Shown here piece by piece: positions 55,053 through 64,000 of a stretch of 64,000 bases of DNA. Each line of letters opens with the position of its first letter. Position 1 is the stretch's first letter. The position numbers and the translations under genes are program-made. Source of the stretch: Aquilaria yunnanensis (taxonomy: Eukaryota > Streptophyta > Magnoliopsida > Malvales > Thymelaeaceae); NCBI GenBank assembly GCA_039654915.1, contig CM077594.1, forward strand, positions 90,534,893-90,598,892, given 5' to 3'. The notes under the pieces were generated by a model that saw only the letters and a program-made list of their open reading frames with translations, had not been told where the DNA came from and searched no databases.

Positions 55053-58000
55053 AGTCTATAGCGGATCATCGTTCTCATTATTATCTATTATATTTCTTGA
55101 TAATGAGTTTTTGTTGAGTTTCTTTTACAGGTTTCTGAGGAAGTCAAGTGGCAGCCATGAAGTAATGGCAGCTGTGAAGTAATGTGCCACACCCACAGAT
55201 TAATCACAATTTAAGTGATTAGTTAATTCTGTTGATATTTTCACTTGCATAACATTTTAGGAGAACTTTACTGGCATTAACACTGGTAGTCTCAAATTGC
55301 ATACATATATAAGTAACAACAGAAGAATGCTTTTCATGTATGGATCATTGTCTGCAGAATCCACATGAATCAGATTTTCTTATGCATATGCTTTAACTGC
55401 TGTGCATGCACTTACATGTATTTTTGCATTTTATGATACATTAACCAGCATATAGAATTCCTTATTCTTGTGGTAGTTTTCTGTCTTACAGAATCATTGA
55501 CCTCCTTTAAATCTTTGCTTGGTATTGATTCATCAAATCCCTATTCTAAGGATTCACGTGTTATTCACTCTCCTTCCACAACAGCATGATGCATGACGGT
55601 CTTTTCAGGTTGTTTATTAGATTTACATGATTCATTGCAAGCAGAGTACTTCTTATTTGAGTTTCTCATATATGGCATATACTCCATAGTGACCTCTAGA
55701 CTATAATACAGGAGCAGAAACTTATCTGTTCTCTATTTTCTTCATAAAAGAATCAAATTTGCTTGGCGGATTCCTAGGTTCACCTAAACTACAAAGTAAT
55801 TTCTAATGACCATTTAAAAAGGAGACCAAGCTTTATGGGCTGAACTTAGAAATGTGTCAAAGTAATTAATACCGTTTGGATTTGATTGGCAGACTTCTCT
55901 ATGCTGCTAGAGGAGGGAAAATGTTTCTTTTGAGGGGTGCACCAGATTGCTCTAGATAGTTCTTTGAATCTTGTATTAATTAGAGCAAGTTTTGCCAGAT
56001 TTCAACCACCCAGTTCCTTAGTATGATACTTATAGTCCATGACTGATTTAAAATTATGACTTGACAATTCTCAAATCTTTCTTTATTCTTTCTCAATTTA
56101 TCTTTTCTTTACTGAAAAGCATTTAATTCCTTTCCTGATAGAAGATCACTCAGTTGTCACCATGTGGGCTATGTGTCCTTCCCATTTAATTCTACTCCAG
56201 AGATTTCAACTGCTAGAAGTTGCAACCTTTAACAGAAATTTTGTTGTTTGGATTCTTTCTACTTTTAAAAGTATTTTGGAGCCACTCAATAGTTTTACAG
56301 GCGCAAAAAGCCCTTGACATGATACTCGCCTCTGAAATTTTTATACAGAGTTAATGTGAATATACTTTTGGAGCAAGCCAGGTGAATATATTTACTTTGG
56401 AGCAATTTACTGGTACTTAAGTTCATATATTTGTGAACTTCATTCGTTCATGCATGTTTGAAGCGATAAATATCTGTGTTACTTCTATAATTTCTAAGTG
56501 AAGTCTAAATGACTATGCAAGTCCAAGTTTGCTTAGCTTTTTGATTTTGAGTATAACTGATTGGTTGCTCTTTTTGTTGGTTTTAACAACTCATGCAGTT
56601 TTTACAGTTTGATTGAAATGGTTTTGAACTGAAATAACTGGGAGCAAAACTTCTGTAGCGGTTTTCTTTAGATAGTAGGTTTTCCTTGGTCAAACAAATT
56701 ATAGTTTCTCTCCAAGATTATATTTGGATAGAAGGATCTATGTTACGAGCTGGGCATTGTACTTATCCAGTGTTCGAATTTCAACTCGGTAACTCCTACA
56801 TTGTTCATGGTCTTATATTGTTGCTTCTTTGCTTATGTACTACAGTTTTGTATTAGAGTTTACTTGTCTAGCAATGTAAGCAACTACAATAAACAGATAT
56901 CTAAAATTCTGAGTAGACTTACTAGTAATTTTGTTTAGATACTAATTGTGGATCTTTCTGGCTGCTTTTCTAGCAGGATGACTGGGAACTTGAATTCTTG
57001 AATCTTTCAGATGTGAGGATATGACGATCATTCTCTTGTTTTAAATCTTTCAGCTGATAGAGAATGCTTTCACTTTGAGATCTGATAGAGACAGATGATT
57101 GGATAGCGCTCTTCTGGGAAGGACTGCAAGGATTGGACTCTGTGTTTATTTTCGATGAAGTGTGAACGTCCTGCTTTTGCTGGGGACAGTTTAGTTCATT
57201 TTAGCTGGTGTCTTAATTGTATTTTAGTTTATGGGAATACCCTGCAACCAATATGTTTAAAAATTTAAAGTATGCTTTCCTGCTCCATGTTTGTAATGCG
57301 CTTAAGAGATCTGAGTGGCTGCAATGATGCCTAAAGAAAATCTGCTGTCGTTACCAACAGAGGAAGAGCTTGTAACTACTGCCCGCTCTCATGCACCTGG
57401 ACTTGAGTTAAGGTAATGGGGATACGCATTGAAGCAGAACGTTAAAAATGCTATAGGTTGGGTTGAAGTGTCACAAAGTACAAAATGTCACTAGTCTCTT
57501 GTTTGTGCGTAGAGTTTGTCCGCAATTCGAAGGCAGCAATTGATTCCATAAAGGATGACTGAAGAATGCTCTACACTGCAACAAGTTTAATTGAAACTTG
57601 GAAGAAGCGATCGCATCGCAAATTTTTAGGCCGTTTTCAGTTAAGACTGAAGAGTTGGAAAGCTTACCATATCTATGAAATTGCTGGTTACATTATCTGT
57701 TACTGAGTTTTGAGGTTATGAATTGAGATTTAAATGGCAGCAAGAAACAATTTATGCACATCATAACTACTATACACAAGCTAGAGGTCAATAAGTCCGA
57801 GATCAGATTACATCATCCAAACTTGTAATATGCGAAAAACCGTTCTAGACTTTGATGCGAACCGAGGACATGTGTGTGTACTGGCATTGCCCGAACCTTT
57901 TGTGTGATGCTTTTATAATCGGAATTGATGAGGCTCCCTAAAACTCGATTATATAGTTTCTCTAATTCGTAGGTTGTAACCCACATTTGTTGCTTTGTTG

Positions 58001-58240
58001 TTCGTTTAATATAGCTTTCTTTATCATTTCAATTAAGGCATACCCGGTTCTTTCGTATCTCTCCAACCCGTCTTAATTAGATGTTTGGCCTCTCATCTCT
58101 TTCTTTCGTTTTTGTGTCATCGGCAACATCTCCATGGGTATGATGTTGCATGACCCATCCGGTTCTAGATCTTCCGTGGAATCTGCTCTAGTAACGTTTG
58201 TGCATAGGATTTTGGCAGTCCTTCATGGCTGTACACATAT
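55053..58240. other. 3' flank of the Cdc20-like gene
   Basis: The transcript's 3' end is probably in the first few hundred bases, but I could not fix a polyadenylation site. A short frame near 57325 (MMPKENLLSLPTEEELV...) is isolated and has no recognised family. The rest shows no gene. Confidence 0.4.
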
Positions 58241-58840
58241 ATCTAATTGGACAAATTAGTTGACACTTAATCCTTCATATATAACCCTCTAACTATCCCA
58301 AAAAATAGACAAATTTACCTTTACACAAAATCTTTCTCTAGAAACCCTAGCCTCTGTCGCCGCAACTGTCATTGTCACCTCCGGTCACCATTTCTCTCAC
58401 TCTGCTAATCGTAACCTTCATATTAGGGCTCTTCCAATTGTTCATTACCTCCAAATAGGAGCTTTTCTGCCGATCTTCTTCTTGCACTGCCTTAGATCTC
58501 CACTGATCGTCATTGCAGATCATCACATCTCAGGCAATTGTCGCCTCAAACCGTCACCTTGGGGCATCTCACCATCACCATCTCTAGATTGCACCATTGT
58601 TTATCATTTACAGACTTGTCATCATTACTCACATCTAGATCGCACCATTGTCCATCATTATCTTCAAACGCTTCCAGATTGCACCGAATCACTGTCAATG
58701 CCTCAAAATTGTGACAGTCATTGCTCTGCTTTAGATCACATTGTTGTTCGTCCACATCACATCGGTGTCACTCACCTCCATTATCACCACCACCGGTTTG
58801 TGCACATTAACAATTTGGAGAAGTGTGAGACAATATGAAA
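58241..58840. other. C/T-rich, His-rich open frame region of unknown origin
   Basis: The plus-strand frame at 58482-58838 (118 codons, rich in His/Cys/Leu) looks like translation of a 'catcattgtc/ccatcac' low-complexity stretch. It may be a captured fragment inside a larger transposon that also includes the repeats to its right. Not supported as a gene. Confidence 0.3.
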
Positions 58841-59215
58841 AAGCACATCTCAAATGATACTTAAAAGAATACGAACAAATAAGTAAAAATGTTTAAAGCA
58901 ATATGTTAACATTTTATTTTTTTTGGACAAAATGTAGAGTGTAAACGTGTTTGAAAAAATTTGTAAAAGTGTCTAAGAGAATAGATAAAAATGTCTAAAA
59001 CGATATGCAAAAATGTATGAAAAAAATATGAAAAAATGCCTAAAGTAATATGTAAAAACGTATGTAGTAGTAGACAAACAATTTACCTCATTCAAAAATA
59101 AAAGTGTTTGAAGAAATAAGTTAAAGCACCTAAATTAATAAGTAAAAGTGTCTGAAATAATATATAAAAGTATTTAATGCAATATGTGAAAGCCTATAAA
59201 GTAATATGTGGCAAA
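58841..59215. repeat. Degenerate tandem repeat, about 30-bp unit
   Basis: Variants of 'aaaagtgtctaaaacaatatgt' recur about a dozen times. The same unit reappears at 60430-60590, so a single array was probably split by the insertion at 59254-60251. Confidence 0.7.
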
Positions 59216-59253
59216 TTTATTATCTTGAGAAAATGCTCATCAGCATAGGATTC

Positions 59254-60251
59254 TGGGTAAATTCCTAACTTTAATCCCTAAAAACTTTTTCCTTCACCAA
59301 ACAATTATTAAAACTTTGAAACCTAACCAAAAAATAAAATCTCGGCCTCCCTCTCCCACCCTCCGACCACCAGCCGTCCTTTGTCCCTAGCCGCTGTCCT
59401 CCGTTCATCGCCGCCCCATTGTCGCTCCAAGAAATCGACTAGAAGCAGTGGTGTCTTCCTCCGTCTCCGTCCCTCTGCCTTCTCTTCCTGTCTGCTGTCC
59501 CTCCCTGCTTCACACAGCAGTAGAAATGCTACCAGGAGCAGTGTCAGCAGTGCTTCTCAATTCAGAGGCCAAAAATCGCAGGGTCATAGTATCAAGGGTT
59601 GATAGGCCTTCGCATACTCTACCTTCCACGGATTCCACAGCTTCCCGATCGACTGGGACTTCTCGTATTTGGCCTTTCATGACTTTGGTGGCATCGCCAT
59701 GTTCACACTTTCCTCAATTTCTCGCTCTCCACAACATTAACAAAACTGAAAATCGAAGGGTCGAAGCACCAAGGGTCAAAGTGCCAAGCCTTCATTTCGA
59801 TCCAAATAAAGAACTACAGCGAGGCAATATGTTTGATAAAATGCTGCAATGAGCGCTTTTTTTTTTTTTCCTCCATGGAACGGAATCGTTACCTATTTGA
59901 ATGATTCTGGTTTTGATGTTTATGGTAGAAGAATTGTCTTTCACAGTTTTGAAATTCTGAAGTTTGAAATTGAAATCTCTGCTTGTCAATGGTGAGAATG
60001 GCGATTTGGTGGTGGCCAGACAAGGAGGCCGAGAAAGGAAGGGCCAGAGGATCTGGGAATGTTGAGTTTGTGGTGGCCGGAGAGGGAGGCCGAGAATGAG
60101 GGGGTCGAAGGGCATGGGACTGGCAAGTTGGTGGTGGCCGAAGAAGTACGAGAGTGTAGGAAGTGAAAATGGTGGCCAAATTATTAAATGAAAAAGTTTT
60201 AAGATTTATTTGCAAAGGAAAAAAGTTTCAGAGGTTAAAACTAGTATTTTC
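59254..60251. mobile_element. MULE-like element with about 65-bp terminal inverted repeats
   Basis: Left end 'tgggtaaattcctaactttaatccctaaaaactttttcctt...' is an imperfect complement of the right end '...aaggaaaaaagtttcagaggttaaaactagtattttcca'. No target duplication could be fixed. The inside (59340-59860 and 59990-60170) is GC-richer with Ser/Pro-rich frames on both strands that I do not recognise, as in gene-fragment-bearing MULEs. Confidence 0.5.
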
Positions 60252-60429
60252 CACTACAATCGTACGCTAGCATCGCATTTTCCATCCATCATAATGTTTT
60301 CTGTGTAAAATAGAACTAAAATGAAACATTTTATCGAGATTAGGGACACGTTATGCTAAATGTGAAGGTTAGGTTTAGAACAGGTGCAATAACTAAATGT
60401 TAGGGGAACACGTGCAATTTACCCCAATT

Positions 60430-60590
60430 TTTCTTTTCACAAAAAAATGTCTGAAAATAATAAATAAAAGTATATGAGTAAATAATAAATAAAAGTGTAT
60501 AAGTAAATATATATAAGTTACTACAGAAATATGTAAATGTGTCTAAACAAATATGTAAAAGTGTCTAAAAAATATATAAAACTTGTTTTC
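60430..60590. repeat. Second part of the split 30-bp tandem repeat
   Basis: 'atgtctgaaaataataaataaaagtatatgagtaa' and 'gtgtctaaacaaatatgtaaaa' units match the array at 58841-59215. Confidence 0.65.
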
Positions 60591-63300
60591 ATGGCACAAC
60601 AAATCTCAACCACGTGATATCCTCATTAGTTTCGAGAATTTGTTTTTTGGATTTCATAGTCATCTTTGCCGCTTGCATCTCGCTGATCATCATCATCAAA
60701 TTTGGTGGAGGTGATGTCACGAGATAACCATTGCTTCAATTGTAATGGAGCATTGTGGCAGCAGGAAAAGAAGCTTGCGATCCGATGAAGGTAAAGTTCA
60801 TGATCAGGAGAAGACAAAGAATCATGACAAATATTAAATCAGTTAGCTTCTCTAGTGTGAAAACTCATTGTTGTCAGAGACTTTGTTAGAGGAGCCGACA
60901 GTGAACAAAGGAGATGAAGTCTTGTAACCACCTCTTACCGACTGCTAGAGAAAATGAATGGAGAATATAAATAACAATTAGGTCAAACGGCAAATGGTAA
61001 TCAAATTGGTAGAGAAAGAGTAAATTGGCCATTCCATACGATGTGTCTAATCACGCATATGCGCACAATATCCTCCATACTATATGATAAGATCAGGTCA
61101 AGCCGATAAACTTTATCATCATGGATCAATTATTTTTGTCGTTGTTTTATTAGTTTATGTATCAACACAATTTTTTGTTAATGTGTCAGTATAATTATGT
61201 GTTGGCTTATTTGCCTTTTTGTTCTTTTGGTATATTTCTATTGATTTTGAAACATGAATATCAGGATTAACTAGATTATTCATGAAAGTTTTCTTCACGT
61301 ATACATGTAAGGCCTTTAGTTGAGCCAACTATCTCCTGTATTTAATGATAGTATTTATCTCTTAGATGCCATGCAATTAACAAGTGATAAGATGATTGAT
61401 TTTATATATAAATGTGGGGCCAAATTTGGGAGCATCTTGTGTAACAAAAAATTCTACAATAGTACAATATGAGTATATGTGAACCAATTTCTATTCACCC
61501 AAAACCTAAAAGGTGAAATTAAATTTAAACCTACTTAGGAGAGAAACCCCATGTTGCACGTATAAATTCATCAAATCACTATTGAACAATAGGACCATGA
61601 CAAATACGATGGAAAAATCGATTAGCTTCCATTAAGCCAGGTAAAAACCAAGGAAGAAGAATAGTTGGGGGACTTCAATCCCCACCGTGCATAACGTACT
61701 CGCTATGCTTCTAAGCAAATCTCTCATACATTTCAGGGCCACGTGCAAGTCATGGGGCTTTCTTTTCTCCCCCCCCCCCCCTTTAAATTTTCACATCCTA
61801 TGTATTCATAGGTTGGCACATCCCGCATCTGATATGACTCAATTGTGCATCATCATCTAAGTACCGTTTGGACTTGGAATCTTGGACTCTTGCAATGGGA
61901 TGCTGCTAATAAGTATTAGGAGAGATGCTTAAATCACTACCTTGATTAGTTTGATAAGGTACTTTCAAGTTTTCTATTTAAGATAATAATGCTCGTATAC
62001 TTGAGTATCAAGGACATGCAATGAAACAACTCATTGAAAGCAATAAGTAACCAGGCTCATACACCTTAAGTATGGAAAACACTCCTTTAAAAGATGCCTT
62101 TAGATTAGTGTTACAGCAACTCAAGAAGATTAGTCTTTATTTGACCAATGGAGGATACTTTAAGTGCATAAAAATTGAGCAATTCATCTTATTCAATTAT
62201 GATATGTAACTAAATTTTTTTTTTCCTATGTAGCTAGAAAGCAGCTACATGGCATCAACTTAACTAACTCACACAAGATAATCACTCAATTCCAACTTAG
62301 TCAATTCAAGTCCTTGAACTTTGTAAAATGATGAAAGTTGGTTCAGAGCAAAACATAAACACACACATGTTTGCACATGATAGTTGATTGAATGCCGCAA
62401 AAGCTAAACGATTTTCACTTATTTTGCTTTTACCTAATTATGTCATGGCATTGAAATTATATATTTTTTTAATTCTAAAGAATTGATTTACTATAATGGG
62501 CTCACAATTTATGTTGGCCCAAATTTAATAAAAAAAAGGGGCAAATTTTGTTTAAAAAACTTCACCAAAATTATTTTTCCAAAACAAATTAACCTTAACC
62601 AAAATAATAAATCAAGCAATGACAAATGACAGAAATATAAATAACAAATTAGTCCAATTAAGAGCAAGCAACCACTTCCCTATTATAGAAAGAATAAATC
62701 ACTCTCTTAGAAGAAATTCTCATCTCTAATGTGTTTATAAAGTTATAAGCTAACATTTAGAACTCATTGCTAGACTTGTAGGTGTAGGTACAAGAGTAAT
62801 TTGTAAATTTCTCAAAGTAAGCTCTTTCTCTTGAATTTGATAATAATTTTTACTTGTCCATCTAGTATTTAGTGCTACAATTGAGTTTATAATCTTGTAA
62901 ACACTAATTTGGTGAAATTGAGTTGGTAAGGTTTCTAGTTAGCCTCTAGAAAAAATAGTAAGGGAGGGGGTGTTGATGAGGTTTCTAGTTACTTAACCTC
63001 TAGGAAAACTAGTGAAAATTAGTTGCCTTGTGTAACTCTCAAGTGGTGAACTAGATAGAGAAGCAATTCTCAAAGGAGAGATAGAACCTCTATAAAAAGT
63101 ATTGTATTATAGCTTTTTTCCCTTATCATTGCTTACTTATTGCTTGAGTTCTTTATCTTGCTTGAAATTGGGTCATTGTGGTAGATTTTTCTAGTTAGTG
63201 ACAGGTTACTTGTGCTTCTTGTTTAAGAGTTAAAAAAGATTTATTTTGGGCAATTTCTGAAACCAACCAATTCACTCTCTCTTAACTGCATTTAGGTCAA
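60591..63300. other. Intergenic DNA without a supported gene
   Basis: AT-rich; contains a 13-base C run (61769-61781). 62930-63120 has 'aaggtttctagttagcctctagaaaa' repeated with changes ('aggtttctagttacttaacctctaggaaaa'), which may be part of a retroelement LTR. Small frames are not supported. Confidence 0.35.
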
Positions 63301-63559
63301 CAAATTCTTCTTCCATTGATGGTGTTGACCGTTAAATAAAAAACTTTTGTTGCCTATCAGATGGTGTACAAAGTTGTAATTTTAGTAAAATTGAAAAGGT
63401 GAGGTTAGGGGGAAAGAAGAAAAGAGAAAAAAAAAAAAGAATGAACCAGCATGATTGAAAAGGGTGAGAGAGTTGCAACAATAATGGTTATAAAGATTTA
63501 AGAGAGAATACTCGAGATCGCCACCTCTTCTAGATTTGGAAGCATAAATTAGTTCAATT

Positions 63560-63768
63560 TTTGAAAGATTTCGAATGGAAGGTATTTTCCATTTGTTATA
63601 TTCATATGACAGCTTTGTCAAGGTACTTATACAATCTAGAGACATATCTCAAGTCAAGAAGTAGAATCCTACTTGAATGCTAAGAAACCTGCATAACTTA
63701 TCCTAAGAGAAGTCTACATACAACAGGTTACGAATACAAGCATAATAAACAGCTATATACACACTCCT
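63560..63768 (-). mobile_element. Probable copia LTR (3' LTR)
   Basis: On the minus strand the copia reading frame stop is followed by a purine-rich AACTTGAGAGGGGGT (63769-63783), the usual polypurine tract, and then ATTAGGAGTGTGTATATAGC, where the LTR should begin. The distal end was not fixed; a short LTR of about 200 bp is suggested by the end of conserved-looking sequence. The first bases are ATTAG rather than TGTTAG, so the start may have mutated. Confidence 0.5.
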
Positions 63769-63779
63769 AATACCCCCTC

Positions 63780-64000
63780 TCAAGTTGGTGCATGGATGTT
63801 GCGAATGCCTAACTTGGTAATAAGGTTCTGAAATTGCTCTTGACCTAGAGCTTTAGTAAGCACGTCTGCAACCTGCTGACTACTGAAAGTGTGCACTGCC
63901 TCAATGTCCTTTGACTGCATCTTCTCACGAACAAAGTGGCAATCTATCTCAATGTGTTTGGTACGTTCATGAAACACGGGATTCTTGGCAATGTGGATAG
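63780..64000 (-). CDS. Ty1/copia polyprotein, C-terminal end of RNase H (partial at right edge)
   Basis: The frame is open to the window edge and reads IHIAKNPVFHERTKHIEID, then CHFVREKMQSKDIEAVH, VADVLTKALG and a final KLGIRNIHAPT. This is the standard C-terminus of plant copia RNase H: the 'NPVFHERTKHIEIDCHFVRE' and 'DxxTKAL' words are diagnostic. The stop is at 63780-63782, just before the polypurine tract. The rest of the element lies right of the window. Upstream condition is unknown, so it may or may not be an intact polyprotein. Confidence 0.85.
   Translation of the reverse strand, partial: IHIAKNPVFHERTKHIEIDCHFVREKMQSKDIEAVHTFSSQQVADVLTKALGQEQFQNLITKLGIRNIHAPT

Noticed and set aside
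58482..58838. 118-codon His/Cys-rich frame as a zinc-binding protein
   Set aside because: It is a translation of low-complexity 'catca/ccat' sequence; His and Cys are not arranged in regular pairs.
61769..61781. C homopolymer as a functional signal
   Set aside because: A single 13-base run; likely a slippage tract or assembly uncertainty.

Overview
This is 64 kb of AT-rich, transposon-dense nuclear DNA from a flowering plant. The evidence is a three-exon MUTE stomatal bHLH gene, a Cdc20-family WD40 gene, plant-type Ty3/gypsy and Ty1/copia parts, and many small DNA transposons. The species cannot be fixed from the sequence; a eudicot is likely (inference).

Positions 1-14892 are almost all of one large LTR retrotransposon on the minus strand. 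Its upstream LTR is 12363-14887 and its downstream LTR (1-1076) is cut by the window edge. The shared 1076 bases look identical by eye, so the insertion is probably recent. Inside are a gag-like gene (10050-11273) but no protease, reverse transcriptase, RNase H or integrase. Instead there is a cargo block at 3470-6786. It holds an intronless LOG-type cytokinin-activating enzyme ORF and three tandem copies of a small basic four-cysteine protein, one of them broken by stop codons. The LOG ORF and two of the small ORFs have the same TATA-containing leader. The rest of the interior is mostly tandem repeats, including a 1.5 kb array of 48-51 bp units next to the polypurine tract. This cargo-bearing, gag-only element is the most unusual system in the window.

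Positions 14893-48270 hold no gene I can support. They contain a SINE-like unit, a degenerate interstitial telomeric tract, hAT-like elements with 8-bp target duplications, a MULE-like element with a 9-bp duplication, a 4.2 kb solo LTR related to the first element (perfect 5-bp duplication CCTAT), an 84-bp near-perfect palindrome, and a hAT-like element that carries an F-box-like fragment and is nested in an older dispersed repeat.

Positions 48275-55052 hold the two host genes. MUTE (minus strand) has three exons and encodes 201 residues. A Cdc20-like WD40 gene (plus strand) is intronless in its visible coding region and lacks the usual N-terminal regulatory segment. Positions 55053-64000 are non-coding and repeat-derived, ending in the 3' end of a copia polyprotein that runs off the right edge on the minus strand.
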